This document shows positions 9,546 through 21,397 of a stretch of DNA of 64,000 nt, piece after piece. The translations under genes were made by a program, and so were the position numbers. The DNA is from Agrypnia vestita (Eukaryota > Arthropoda > Insecta > Trichoptera > Phryganeidae). The notes beneath the pieces were generated by a model that was given only the letters and a program-made list of their open reading frames with translations, did no database searches and was not told the DNA's origin. Where the stretch lies: the NCBI GenBank assembly GCA_016648135.1, contig JADDOH010002601.1, forward strand, positions 1-64,000, read 5' to 3'. How positions within the stretch are numbered: the stretch's first letter is position 1; every line of letters starts with the position of its first letter.

Positions 9546-10761
9546 AGCACCACCATTTTCACCAATAGATATAGAGGTGTCTCGTAACTAATAGTAAAAT
9601 TTTCGGGGAAGTCTTCTTCATTCAATTTCAATAGAAAATATTAAAATTGAATGTTTCATTTCGATTTTTTTTTAAATATGGTTACGTAAAAGTCATGCTG
9701 CAATGTTCCCACTACACGCCCCCGCTAATAATAAAGGTGCTCAATTTATTGAAAAGCTGGTAAAAGTAATCGAAATAGCAAAAAGGCCTCTGTATTTCTG
9801 TACAAATTTCTGTATTTCATGTTATTGTCGATGTTTGACTGCATTCAGCTGCGTTTGACAGAATGTCACCAGTTTGTAAATGTCCGCTGGCATAACCTTG
9901 TAATTTCTATGCGATTCTTGGCATCAGCTTTTTGATAATGGAGACGATGAAGTTAATTGCGAAACCTCTGACGAAGTCGCTATGGTCGTGGTTATGTTTA
10001 TTTTTACATTTTTATTGTGTTTGCTTTAATATTGTTTTAAATGGTGATTGAAGTAGGTATAACTTCTTACGCATGTACATAAGAATAAACAACAACTTTT
10101 TATTTTTATTTTACTAGTAATTGCTTACGACGTTTTGATACAAGTATCGATTTGTAATGTCGCATTTCTGCCTATAAAGTTGAGTTCGTTGGCTTCCGAC
10201 AGTTCCCTTTCAAGGTAAAAACTTACAGAAACAGTTGCACCAGGGATAGACAACATTCAATACACAAATGTACAAGTTCCAGTTATAAATGAGCGTTCAT
10301 CTGGCAATTCAAGATTTCGATTGAATTGCCAGACGAACGCCTTAATCATAATTATAAATGTACCGACATGGCACCAGGTGTCGCATACACAAGTAATATT
10401 ATTGGGGCAAGGCCCGCTAGATGTCGCCTTAATCAATGATAAAGCTAAATGCAAACCATCATCGTATCATGTCGGCCAGTTAAATATTATTTACAATTTC
10501 TACATTTTATTTTCGCCCTCCATCTCCGGAAGAGACATCCAGAGAAGTGGGAGATCTTGCAACTCACGATATAGGGAAAGATCGCCGGAAGATTACATGT
10601 CATCATGGCTGAAAACCTAAGACAGTGGTTTGTAGAGCTTTTTCGAGCCGCAGTAAATAAAAATGTTTACAGCCACCAGCATTCTTTGAATGAATAGAAC
10701 ACAAGGAGAAGAAAAATAAATATTTTCAGTTGTTTCAAAACAGCACGCTGTATCGTTTAGG

Positions 10762-11169
10762 CAGGGGCGTGCAGTGGGAACAAGAGACATGACTTTTTCC
10801 TAAGCATATATTTTGAAAAGAAACCGAAATAAGAGATATATTTCGGAATATTTGAATCACAATAATTAACAAATTATTCAGACTCTAATATTTCATAATA
10901 TTCTGCCAGATAAATATTTAATTTCAATTTTTTCCAAATATATCGACGGTCCTACGTATACTGTCAAATCTTTTTTCGTTAAATCATCCAATTTTCCCTA
11001 TATTTTCCGACAATGTTACAAAAAAATTGAATTTTCTTTTCAAACAAGGCATATATTAAAGGAATATTGAGTAAATCGGATGAAGATACTAAAACGAAGA
11101 TCTATTTCTTTCAGATTCAACAGTATGCGCAGGGACAGTCGATGTGTTTAAATAAAGGGCACGTCCCTG
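10762..11169. mobile_element. Non-autonomous hAT-like element (408 bp) with 8-bp target duplication
   Basis: The ends are CAGGGGCGTGC at 10762 and GCACGTCCCTG at 11169 (one mismatch as inverted repeats). It is flanked by CGTTTAGG on both sides (10754-10761 and 11170-11177). This is a textbook hAT footprint. It contains a partial copy of the fold-back terminal sequence seen at 3225 (at 10940-10960). Confidence 0.82.
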
Positions 11170-11285
11170 CGTTTAGGACCACTGTGTGTCATAGGGCGGC
11201 AGTCACAGGGTGCATCGTTGAATATGCCTGGAACTATTATTAATATTTAAAGCATTAACTTTGAGGGTTGACATAATAAGTGAGT

Positions 11286-11486
11286 TGTTCAGTAGTTCAA
11301 TTTCTCTGACAAGACTAACACGCATGTGAACAATATTGGTGATAGTTTTACAATACTATGGTTGGGGTATATAGTGTTGTGAATGTAGTAGTGTAGTGTT
11401 TTTCCTGACGAAGAGGCGGGTACGTCTCGAAACCGGTAGACCGTAAATCTGGTAGTGGTTTTTACTAAGTTTACTAACATTCTGTT
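11286..11486 (+). mobile_element. Penelope-like terminal-repeat fragment
   Basis: It shares about 170-200 bp with 44469-44632 and parts of 21340-21605: AGTTCAATTTCTCTGACAAG, then a hammerhead core, then TTTTTACTAAGTTTACTAAC. No coding region is attached. Confidence 0.6.
11401..11443 (+). ncRNA. Hammerhead-ribozyme-like core
   Basis: Core CTGACGA (11405-11411), stem II GAGGCG/CGTCTC around GGTA (one G-U pair), GAAA (11429-11432), and ACCGGT as a self-complementary stem III. Stem I is weak here (TTTTTC against GACCG), so this copy may need a partner strand or be inactive. Confidence 0.6.
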
Positions 11487-11799
11487 ATGCCTGGAACTAT
11501 TGATTGTTGACGATACCTTAAGGACGAATGCATGCAACCAAGAGTGTGACTGCCGTATGGCATTCCCGGCAGCCATACAAGGTTCCGGAGTTCCGGCGGC
11601 CATGTTGACCGGACGTTGACAGTTGAACGCTCCTTTTCCGCCGCGCCACGTGGGTGCAGGAGAGGTTCCGAGCAGAGGTGTTGATTGTTTATTTTTTTCA
11701 TTTTAATAACAGACAAGCTGTAACTAAGGAATGCAATCCAAACCTCAATTTCAACAAGAACAGATAAAATATTCAACAAATTCGATGTATTCGATATAA

Positions 11800-12140
11800 A
11801 ACAAATTTATGCGAATACTAACTCTTAAATACACATACAAACACAAAAATACACAGTTTAAACCAACTCAAACAATAATTACCACACGGTCAAACAAACT
11901 CAATCTACAAATCCCAAGGTTACACACCACGTATGGACAAAGGAGCTATAACTATTTTGGACCCAAATTACTTAATTGCATGCTTGACGAATTAAAACAA
12001 TCCGGGCTAACCACAATTTACCACCCTAACATAAAATACAAAATAAAACAGTGGATCCGAAACAAGGGGAGAAATAAAATAGGCACACTTACACAAACAC
12101 ACTAACTAACACAATATAACCTCATATATATGATATATTA
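11800..12140 (+). pseudogene. Non-LTR retrotransposon ORF2 C-terminus, interrupted by mariner
   Basis: The frame at 11809-12105 contains PRLHTTYGQRSYNYFGPKLLN, which matches the final segment of CR1/L2/jockey-type ORF2 proteins (consensus like P..RT.YG.RSF.Y..P.L.N). No reverse transcriptase lies upstream. The 3' untranslated part is split by the mariner at 12141 and appears to resume at 13423. Confidence 0.6.
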
Positions 12141-13420
12141 GGTCCTTACATATGAAATTGGCGTTTTGCCGTACTGGCAAATTTGATCTCAAATATCTTC
12201 TCTTTGGTTAGGAATTCCAAATCCAAATTTATACAGCTATTTAGTCATGTATTTTTGTTTTGAAAATTATAATTCATTTGTTTTTTCCTTAATTGTTTTT
12301 TTCTTTGCGTCACTCAGTTTACAAAATGAAAAACTTGAAATATCGCGTTATTTACGAGTACGAGTTCCACCGTGGCACCAGTGCTGCAGAAACGGCTCGA
12401 AGGATTAATGATGTGTATGGCGACGGTGCCGCAAAAGAAAACACAGTGCGTTTTTGGTTCCAACGTTTTCGTTCTGGAAATTTCGACCTGCAGAACAAGC
12501 CCCGTGGACGGCCGGAGACCAAAGTTGATAATGAAGAATTGAAGGCTATTGTGGAAGCGGATCCATCGCAAACCACATCCGAGTTAGCTGCAGGCTGCGG
12601 TGTTAGTGATAAAACTGTTTTAATCCACTTGAAGCAAATTGGTAAGGTGAAAAAGCTTGAAAGGTGGGCACCTCACGAATTGAGTGAAGCAAATCAACAA
12701 ACGCGCGTTGACTGCTGCGTTGCATTACTCAACCGGCACAATAATGAAGGGATTTTAAATCGAATCATTACCTATGATGAAAAGTGGATCCTGTACGATA
12801 ATCGGAAGCGCTCATCGCAATGGCTGAACCCTGCCGAACCAGCCAAACCATGCCCCAAGCGAAAATTGACTCCAAAAAAGTTACTTGTGAGCGTTTGGTG
12901 GACTAGTGCTGGTGTCGTTCACTACAGCTTTCTTAAATCTGGCCAGACGATTACGGCAGATGTCTATTGTCAGCAACTGCAAACCATGATGGAAAAGCTA
13001 GCTGCTAAACAACCGAGGCTGGTTAATCGCTCTAGGCCACTGCTGCTTCATGATAACGCTAGACCACACACTGCACAACAGACGGCTACCAAATTAGAGG
13101 AGCTTCAATTGGAATGTCTAAGACATCCACCGTACTCTCCGGACCTTGCCCCAACAGATTACCATTTTTTTCGAAATTTGGATAACTTCTTGCAAAGGAA
13201 AAAATTCAACTCCGATGGGGCAGTCCAAACCGCCTTCAAAGATTTTATTGATTCCCGTCCGAATGGTTTTTTTAGTAAAGGGATCGATGAACTACCTATG
13301 AGATGGCAAAAGTGCATAGATAGCAATGGTACATACTTTGATTAAATAAATATATTATAATAAAAAAAAATCGGCTTTATGTTCCTCCCATACTAAACGC
13401 CAATTTCATATGTAAGGACC
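12141..13420 (+). mobile_element. Intact mariner transposon (1280 bp)
   Basis: Terminal inverted repeats start GGTCCTTACATATGAAATTG at 12141 and end with the exact complement at 13420; the first 26 nt match perfectly. The TA target duplication is at 12139-12140 and 13421-13422. Length, ends and a full transposase frame make this look structurally complete. A second, dead copy is at 58190-59468 in opposite orientation. Confidence 0.92.
12326..13345 (+). CDS. Mariner transposase (full length, D,D34D)
   Basis: This is the cut-and-paste transposase of the surrounding mariner. The N-terminal part (residues 1-115 from the start used here) carries the helix-turn-helix DNA-binding region. The linker has WAPHEL (a variant of the mariner WVPHEL motif). 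The catalytic triad lies at ITYDEKW (D151), LLHDNARPH (D243) and YSPDLAPTDYHFF (D278), with exactly 34 residues between the last two, as in true mariners. The start at 12326 gives 339 residues, close to the family norm; an in-frame ATG at 12293 would add 11. There is no internal stop or frameshift. Sequence style (RNLDNFL after the last D) suggests the cecropia-like branch, which is only an impression. Confidence 0.93.
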   Translation: MKNLKYRVIYEYEFHRGTSAAETARRINDVYGDGAAKENTVRFWFQRFRSGNFDLQNKPRGRPETKVDNEELKAIVEADPSQTTSELAAGCGVSDKTVLIHLKQIGKVKKLERWAPHELSEANQQTRVDCCVALLNRHNNEGILNRIITYDEKWILYDNRKRSSQWLNPAEPAKPCPKRKLTPKKLLVSVWWTSAGVVHYSFLKSGQTITADVYCQQLQTMMEKLAAKQPRLVNRSRPLLLHDNARPHTAQQTATKLEELQLECLRHPPYSPDLAPTDYHFFRNLDNFLQRKKFNSDGAVQTAFKDFIDSRPNGFFSKGIDELPMRWQKCIDSNGTYFD

Positions 13421-13501
13421 TAATATTTTCTATTATGTTACTTTAAACACACTTTATTATCTATTTAATATATTTTGAACCTACATAATATTGTAAACTA
13501 T

Positions 13502-13600
13502 GCCTGTCTTAACACAGATATTTCTAGTGAGACAGGCACAGTCCAAACAAAATCTTATAATTATAATTAAATAGAAATAAATAAATATAATTAAACTAGT
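13502..13600 (+). repeat. Short hairpin-bearing repeat with A-rich tail, copy 1
   Basis: It contains TGCCTGTCTTAACACAG...CTAGTGAGACAGGCA, which can fold as a hairpin, and ends in AAATAAATAAATA. Related copies: 16521-16613 and 29127-29222. It probably marks the 3' end of a short retroelement. Confidence 0.65.
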
Positions 13601-13659
13601 TAACTTTAAACTTTAACCACAAAGTTATAGCAAAATACAACAGTATAGAAATAAATAAA

Positions 13660-14125
13660 TAAATATCCCGAGTCGGGATTGCCTTTTCAGGATCCCCCGA
13701 GATTAGAATTTTTAATCCCGCGGGCTCCCTAGGGATCGGGATCCCGAATTCTTTTGTATTTTTTGTTTGTTTATAGAGCTGAATAGCAATTAACGACACC
13801 GCCTTGCATTTTTTATCAGCAATTTAAATCGTTCATTATTAATCATCGCATTTAAGTTTTTTTAGGAGTTTTTCCAAGCATCAATCAGTCAAGTTAGTAA
13901 TAGTTTTTATTACTATGTTAGGTTGATAAAATACAGCAAATATTATTCAAAACTATTTTCACTATTTGAATGTGACATGGACATAAGTTATAAGTCCTTA
14001 CTAAAAGCTCTATTGACATACACAAGTAAACATAAAAACATAAAAAATGTTGATCAATCCCGATAATCTCGTCCGATTTTTCTCGTATAATGCCTCGAGA
14101 TCTCGCGGGATCGGGATTGCATTCC
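13660..14125. repeat. CGGGAT-rich dispersed segment
   Basis: GC-richer blocks at 13665-13750 (several CGGGATC and CCCGA words, including GGGATCGGGATCCCGAAT) and at 14055-14125 (CTCGAGATCTCGCGGGATCGG) flank an AT-rich core. It resembles the remains of an inverted-repeat element, but I could not define its ends. Confidence 0.35.
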
Positions 14126-14645
14126 CTAGCTGTAACCCGTCAAAAATGACGTTACTGTTACATGGCGGTTACTAAGGAATAAGTATTTATTTATTTCATT
14201 TAAAAAATTGAATACAAAAAATGTTAAAAATATATTAAAAAATCCGTAAAAATTTTCGGAAGAAAAAAAATACGAAAAAACGGACAGACAGACAACGAAA
14301 TAATTATAATTGGGATTGTCAACCGGAACCGTTTTGATAAAATAATGAGAAAATGTCATTTGAGTTCCCTGTACAAATTAAGAGTGTCGCAAATCAACAA
14401 ATACAATAACGGAATGTGTTGCAGATCAGCGAGTTATACGAAACACAAGTTCACCGCGCAAGTGTTAAGTGCGCGAGTCCCAAGGTCAACACCGTGTTTC
14501 GTACGACAAGTAGCGGTCTTCCACGCAATACCGATTTTTTTTTAAATTCAATGACGAGCGTATAATACACACTCGAGCGGAGTTATGCTATCTTCTCTCC
14601 TTCTCTCTTTCTTCTCCGTGACGTATGCAGCTAAAATAATAAGAG

Positions 14646-15150
14646 GGACCCACCACATACCCAGGGCCGTTCTATGAGCAATAGCTCCCATATCGGCCCT
14701 ACACTTTCGCCACCCATGTTCGGCATTTTTAATGCTAAAGTGGCCCTATGAGAGATGCGAGCGGGACGGGGAGGCGTCCACATAAAACAATCTGCCTCCA
14801 AGGCGCAGGGACAAACGAAAATCGGAACGTACATAATATTAAGTGGGAATAACAAATAACATAATATGTACAAGAAATGCTACAATTTAAGTACAAAATA
14901 TGAATGCACCAAGTCCACAGTGTGACCAACAAAAGGAGAAGCCCGATGCGACCGACGAAGTACTGCGCGTCGGTACCGCCTCCACTCTTTCGCCGACCGC
15001 CGTAGACTACCAGAGCTACCTATCGTGCTCTGTATTATTGTGCGTCACTATTGTACAATTTGTTCATCAATAAATTGACGGTGTAAATTGTAAGTATTTC
15101 TTAGTCATCCTGTATCTCTATCTATTCTGCCTGGTTGTCACATACATCTA
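14646..15150 (+). mobile_element. Retroelement 3' fragment, family C copy 1
   Basis: It shares AGCTCCCATATCGGCCCTAC and TTCGCCACCCA with 48605-48735 and 55757-55925, and with 44103-44285 on the other strand. Its downstream part (CAATAAATTG...TCCTGTATCTCTA) also matches the downstream part of the 55.7-56.3 kb copy. No intact coding frame; class unresolved (LTR-type or non-LTR). Confidence 0.6.
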
Positions 15151-15736
15151 CACAGTAAACTCAAGCGCATTCAAATAAATCACATAGTATGTAGTGATGC
15201 AACGAATACTACTTTCACGAATACGATTTATTAATACGAATAATTTCTTTTATCCGTTTGAACATTCCCAGTGGTCGAAAATAATCTTTCTGAGGTGACA
15301 GTAGACGACTTCAATGAAAATATATTTCTGGGCCAGTTTTTTGCCATGTTATTAGATTTAATTTGAAATTATTTTAATTAACAATTTTACACACAACGGA
15401 AATAAAATGGATCGAACAATACGTATTACAAAACAAAAAAGTGAGAAATGAGCACCAAACCTTATTAATAACCCAACGAAACTAGATGAAAGAACTCGTG
15501 TTATGCTGTGAAACAAGTAAAAATTGATAACTTGAGAACTCGACAAATCCATTCGTTCAATATTAGGGGAATCTCAAATAATAGAGTGCGTAGGTGTGTT
15601 CGGGTACACGGTCGTAACAAACCGTAATTTGCGTTGTGTTCTGTTATAAATAGTTTGTTTTTAATATTTGGCAAATACGATACAGATAGACATGATCTCA
15701 TAAAACATAACACGCGCAACTACAAATTTATCCATA

Positions 15737-15794
15737 AAAACCCACATCTTAATAGATGTGGGTTTTATATTGCTGCTTTAATAAGCAGCAATAT
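15737..15794. repeat. Two abutting perfect hairpins with identical TAAT loops
   Basis: Hairpin 1 is AAAACCCACATCT (15737-15749), TAAT, and its exact complement (15754-15766). Hairpin 2 is ATATTGCTGCTT (15767-15778), TAAT, and its exact complement (15783-15794). There is no base between the hairpins. Confidence 0.9.
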
Positions 15795-16479
15795 AAAAAA
15801 AAATTGAATGATGTTATCGATGATTTGTAATTCATAATGCAGTTATACATTTTTTCAAAACAAATTTTTATCACACATTTTCTCTGGAAAGTTTCACGAT
15901 GCCAACAGCAGCGACATCTGCGCTCATTGGCCTAAACAAGAAAGTCCATTAGGGTGGTCTTAGATAGTTTAACATGATACATTGAGACATGGTTCATAGG
16001 TGGCGCTCAAACTTTATATTATTACTAAATTACTAAATTGGTATCAGTATCAAACAGTATCATCCAGTCTGTTAGTCCGACAGTAATCATCATCATCACC
16101 GTTAGTGATAATATTCTTAGTATTATCGTTGATTCAATTTTTTTTAATATTGCTGCCTTTGCTTTTATACCCACATATTGTTGTGACCTTTTCCGCAACC
16201 TCGAACAATTAACTTAAGTACCTATAAGTTAATTATTTATTTAATGGAACACTCGTCGGCAAGAGTAAATACTTAAAATTGTAATAAATAATCTTACACA
16301 AAAAATTTAGACTTAATTCTTATTTTACTTTTATTCTCTACTTTAATTCTTACGACAGCGTTGTTTAAAATACTATATCATTTTAATTTTTTAATTAGGT
16401 AATACTTTTTTAACTCTTCGACGCCTAATACCTTTAATTTTATAATGTGATTCTTAAATATCCCATTAGCTGCATCCTT

Positions 16480-17150
16480 TATTTCCATTGGCCGTCTTAC
16501 AGTTTAGTGGAGTAATATTTGCCTGTCTCAACACAGATTTTTCTAGTGAGACAGACACCAGTCCAACCAAAATCTGTACAATTTTTAATATAGAAATAAA
16601 TAAATAAAAATAAATTTAATGTATCCCTGTCAAAATGTAGTTCTTGTAGTCAGTATTCTATCTTACAATTTAGTGGGGTAACATTTAATGCACATATCTC
16701 TGCCCAAACACAGTTCTTGTAGTCACTATTCTATCTTAGAGTTTAGTGGAGAAATATTTAATGTATCTCTGCCCAAACATAGTTCTTGTAGTCAGTATTC
16801 AATCTTACAGTTTAGTGGAGTAATATTTAATACATCTCTGCCCATGTGAAGTTCTTGTAGTCATTATTTTATCTTATAGTTTAGTGGAGTAATATTAAAT
16901 GGATATCGGCCCAAATGTAATTCTTGTAGTCAGTATTATATCTTACAGTTTAGTGGAGTAATATTTAATGTATCTCTACCCAAACTTAGTTCTTGTAGTC
17001 AGTATTCTATCTTACAGTTTAGTGGAATAATATCTAATGTATGTCTGCCCACGTAGTTCTTCTATTCAGTATTTTACCTTACAGTTTAGTGGAGTAATAT
17101 TAAATTGATCTCTGCTCAAATGTAGTTCTTGTAGTCGGTATTAAGTCATT
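16480..17150 (+). repeat. ~70-bp satellite array (about 9 units)
   Basis: The unit contains CTTACAGTTTAGTGGAGTAA, TTTAATGTATCTCTGCCCAA and AGTTCTTGTAGTCAGTATTC. Copies recur about every 70 bp from 16497 to about 17145. The array is interrupted by a 93-bp insertion at 16521-16613. Confidence 0.88.
16521..16613 (+). mobile_element. Short hairpin-bearing retroelement inserted in the satellite array, copy 2
   Basis: The satellite unit is cut after GTAATATTT and resumes after an ATTT duplication (16614-16617). This gives exact borders for the family: it starts GCCTGTCTCAACACAG, has a TGTCTCA/TGAGACA hairpin, and ends in an AAATAAATAAAAATAA tail. Confidence 0.75.
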
Positions 17151-17237
17151 TTTATTTTTGCTGTGTCTCGTGGGTTTGGACTCTTCTATGCTTTCATAGT
17201 AATAAGTATTATTATATATTTTTTAATGGAGAGAGAG

Positions 17238-17320
17238 TAAATTTTTGCAAATACTTACCAGATTTTCGGAATACCGAATACGGAATTTTTGCAAATACTT
17301 ACCAGATTTTCGGAATACCA
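17238..17320 (+). repeat. 45-bp direct duplication
   Basis: TTTTTGCAAATACTTACCAG plus ATTTTCGGAATACC occurs at 17241 and again at about 17286, directly before the palindromic element at 17335. Confidence 0.8.
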
Positions 17321-17334
17321 ATACAATACAGTTG

Positions 17335-17510
17335 TTTGAGACTTGTATCTGATTGTGTTGATAATTAGTTATTAATATTTAATTGTTGTCTAGTACCGAT
17401 GGTTGCTCAATGAATTGTGAAAAACCAGTTCCCGATCCTCGATACAATCAGATACAAATCCCAAATGATGGTTATTGTGCAACCGGTTAAAATGCCATCA
17501 GTACTAAATC
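17335..17510. mobile_element. Palindromic short element, copy 2
   Basis: The ends are TTTGAGACTTGTATCTGATTG and CAATCAGATACAAATCCCAAA, inverted repeats of about 21 bp. Related to 2180-2350. No coding frame. Confidence 0.65.
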
Positions 17511-18032
17511 ATTGTAATAAATAAATAATAGACTTATGACCTTTACAGAGGGATACTTTATTTTATCATAGTATATACATCGTTGCGACACAACTTAAAA
17601 GCAAAATTAATTAATTACGTAAAGACAAGTAAACACGTTAGTCCAAGCAGCACACTCTTTAATTACCTAGCAACTGCAAATTTAAGTACAACAGTAAACC
17701 CTTATTTAAGGGTGCAATTTAAATCCCGGAGTTCCATGTCCCTTAGCGACAAAACTCCATTAAATCGATCAAATATTTTTTAAGAATTCAGTAAACGAAC
17801 TGCAACAGAGCCGGTCTATCATAGATAACAGGTAGACTCCTGCCAAAATTGGACGAAGTTATGCAGAAAGCGTCCAAACCACAAAACGCTTAAAATGAGT
17901 TTTATACGAGTTTAGACAGCTCAATACGAGTTTTACGTGCTTAAAATTTCCAAGGGCTATGTTATATAGTTTTTTCATAAAATAAATATTTCTCTTACCC
18001 GAATAACGGCCATCACCGTTAAATTAACTCAT

Positions 18033-18389
18033 AGGCCGTCGCCACACTACGCGTACCTTCCGTCGCATCAAATCCGAAACCGAGGCAGTCACATACAATA
18101 TCCCGGGGCGGATTCAGTCTGTGACAAACACACGATCGTGCGCAGTGCGGACGATCCGTCGAATGTGACGCGTTTCATTTTAAAACGTGATACGCGACGT
18201 CACCGCTTTTACGTTGACGTTAGTTCTGCGGGCGGAAAACCGAACAGACGCCGAAGCGAGCGTTCCGCCAAAGGATCGACCGATGATCCGTGTAGTGTTT
18301 GATAAGCGCATATTGTATGGAAATAAATGTAACGGCGTTCCGCGACATCAATGACGCGACGGAAGACAAGCCTAGTGTGGCGGCGGCCT
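18033..18389. mobile_element. GC-rich non-autonomous DNA element (357 bp)
   Basis: The left end AGGCCGTCGCCACACTA is matched by the right end TAGTGTGGCGGCGGCCT as an imperfect inverted repeat. The ends extend through CCTTCCGTCGC and GCGACGGAAG (about 35 bp in all). The interior is markedly GC-richer than its surroundings and CpG-rich. No target duplication was recognised. Confidence 0.65.
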
Positions 18390-18508
18390 CAAAATAACAA
18401 AAGTGGTTTGACTGTTTTCTGTGGCTTCAAATTTAGAAATCCTTGACAAACAAAAATATTTATCAAAACATCCATGTGGTATGGACGCATTATGCAATCT
18501 TTTGATTT

Positions 18509-18703
18509 TACTGTTAGACCGCTTTCCATTTAAGAAAAACAACCGAATTAGTATATGTAAGCCGTGCGTATGAGGTATACTTTTTTATTGTGTTGGTGTT
18601 TATTCCCGTAAACACCAACACAACAAATCAATGTGCATCGTAAGCACGGTTTACATATACATTAAATTGTCTTTCTTAAATGGAAAAATGTTTGACAGCC
18701 TAT
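18509..18703. mobile_element. ~190-bp palindromic element
   Basis: Two ~78-bp arms (near 18525-18602 and 18609-18687) pair with few mismatches around TTCCCG. The inner 17 bp (GTGTTGGTGTTTA and its complement) are perfect. Looks like a fold-back MITE. Confidence 0.7.
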
Positions 18704-21335
18704 TGGTTTGAGACGGCCCTGCCACTGTAAGAAGTGACAACTAAAAATACACCCGCAGATTACAGATTCCTTTTCTATGTCGACAAAGAGTCGGACGTCA
18801 TTTAGAGCAGCGGAGACATCTATCCAGCTTCGCAGATACCAAGATTAAAAAACATCGAGAGGATTTTCCCAGATGGCGATAATAAATTAAAAAAACAAAT
18901 TTATTTTAAATAACTGAAGAAGCATAACTTCAAAACGAACTTAAATATAATCGCTATTTATCTAAAGCTTTATTGAATTTTGCTTTGTTTGTAGATTTTG
19001 TTAAATCTTATATGGAAAAATAATAAGTGATTGAAGTGAAAAATATTTTTTTAATACGGTACGAATATGTATTATGTATGTCGATAATATACATCATACA
19101 TTTTTTTGCAAATAAATGTATCAGAATATAATCTAAATATGTTTAATAAATGCAAGTATGTACTACTTCAATAATGGTAATTCTCAATAGATGTCCCGCG
19201 ACTCGCAGTTAAATATTCTTTAAATTAGTCAATTTAAATTAAAATCATATCCCATAGCGCGACGCGCAATTGTATCAATCCTGCAATAAATTCAATCACA
19301 ACAATGGTAGTGGACAAAGGATTCTTCCAGCTTTTCTACAGGAAAAGGAAATTATTGTGGGCACAATTTTAGGCTATAAAATTCCTGGAAGAATGCCACA
19401 ACAGTGAACAGACCATAATGAATAGATGGAATTGCCACCATTGAACGTGGGCCGGAGTAAAGAAAAAGCCAGCGATTGGAGCAGAATACCTCGAACGCCA
19501 ATTTCGACCAATGACACTTTGTTATTTCGATCGGCGGCGGCGGTCAGCGATCACGAAACACAAGACATCTGGAAAAAATGGTTCTCCAAAATTTACGTCA
19601 ACTCAAGAAGTTTAATACCGCGAGAAAAACACTGATACGGTTTTCAATCGACATCTACGAGGGGGTCCTACAAACACAAATAATACATAGTAAATTGTAG
19701 AAGGAACATACAAGATATTGCGTAAATATAATCGTTTTAGAATTAGAATATTTGAGGTTTTGTTAGGGGAATAGAATATTCTAGAATAATTTAAATATCA
19801 ATTTGTAACTTGAAATCAGTTCTACATGAATTGAAAACCTACGATTTGATCGAGTACTTGTGGAGAACTGCGTTATCTCGTATATAAGACGAGATTGACA
19901 AAAATGTTAAGTAAAATGTTATCATTCTTATAGATTACCAATTGAGATCGATGGTTCACCGAGGAATTAAAATATTCCTAGAATTATTAAGCCATTATTA
20001 GATTCAGATAATTGTGGTTGAAACATCTGGGGTACCACAAGGAACTCAAAAGGATTTTCATAGTTTTCATGTACTATTTATTCTTCAGGATTTAAATTTT
20101 TGATAAATTTATTTAGCATCTAAGTAAGGTATCTAATATTCAGGTAGGTATATAGATAGTTTTGTACAGGTGTTTAATTCAGACGCCACTGACAAATTAA
20201 TCTAATAGAATCTTTCAAATATTTAATATTTAGAATCCCATCTTAGTAATGACTTTGAATTGTGCATTTTTTATTATTTTAGTGCTTGCCTGGTTTTCAT
20301 TATTTTATTTGCAAAGCAATATTACTATCAGATGAGACTAATCAAAGGCAATGGCTCAGGAAGTCCACGACTATTTTGAGCTTCTGCAAATAAAATAATA
20401 TACGGCAGCATTAAACAGACATATACTAAAAAAATAAGAATATTGTTACTTATCATATTATTGAAGAATTTGGCTTTAAAATTGTAGAGATTATTCATGA
20501 TGATCATTAAATTAGGTGAAAAACATTAACTTGAAGCATTTACATTAACGTAGAGGTAACAAATTTCACATAATTTTATGGTTTCACATCGTTTGACCTC
20601 ATTCATTCATGAGGGTGTTCATTTCTCACCGGAAAGAAGCTCCGGGAACAAGTGAAAAGACTGGAGAAAAAAAGTGGTGACCCAACTGGATTTATTTGTA
20701 ATATACACGCCGTCTGAAACAATTGCGCAAGGTCGTTGACGAAGCATCAACTGTGATTACAGTAGTGTACTTATCCACGTCCACAGTCTGTTATTCTACT
20801 AGTTCAATCTGACTCAGCAATATTACCATAACAAAAAACACTGCTTCACCCACATACGTGAATACACGGCGTAATTGTCTTGTCAGCTGGACATTAATTG
20901 CAACACGGAATTGGGTCAAAAACAATAGACAAAAATATTATACTGTATGTGATAAAGTCCTTACACAGTTATTAATTTGTCAGTGTCTCTGGCCTAAACA
21001 CCTGAAGATACGACTGCAATCGGAAAACTTACAACCTACTTTTTACATCATATATAGATACAATTTGAACTAACCTAGTTACGTAGTTGTATTTTTTGGC
21101 ATTTTTTGTGCATTTCGTTAAATTTCTGTACAACTAGATTACATTCTAAACTTAATACTAACATCCAAAACAATTTTGCACAACGAGTACAGTTCCTTCA
21201 GCCAATTGTTGTTCAAAAGTGTACCATTATCGGCTTCTATTGAAAATATCAGATTTTTTAATTGCGATTTTAAATTCCAAAATTTTGAAAATGGATAGCG
21301 TGAATACTAAAAGAAATAACAAAATATTAGTACAT
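18704..21335. other. AT-rich intergenic stretch, nothing recognised
   Basis: Short frames (for example 19426-19635 and 20858-21073) have no recognisable domain, splice context or codon signal. I see no RNA gene or clear repeat structure here. Confidence 0.5.
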
Positions 21336-21357
21336 AACCACTTACGGAGATTTTTAG

Positions 21358-21397
21358 TCTACCGGTTTCGAGATATACCCGTCTCTTCGTCAGAACA
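21358..21397 (-). ncRNA. Hammerhead-ribozyme-like core
   Basis: On the minus strand: CTGACGA (21387-21393), stem II GAGACG/TATCTC (partly paired), GAAA, then ACCGGT as self-complementary stem III, then A at the expected cleavage position. Stem I has only about three pairs. Confidence 0.55.

Noticed and set aside
16480..17150. CRISPR array
   Set aside because: Whole units repeat head to tail with no unique spacers, and the genome is eukaryotic.
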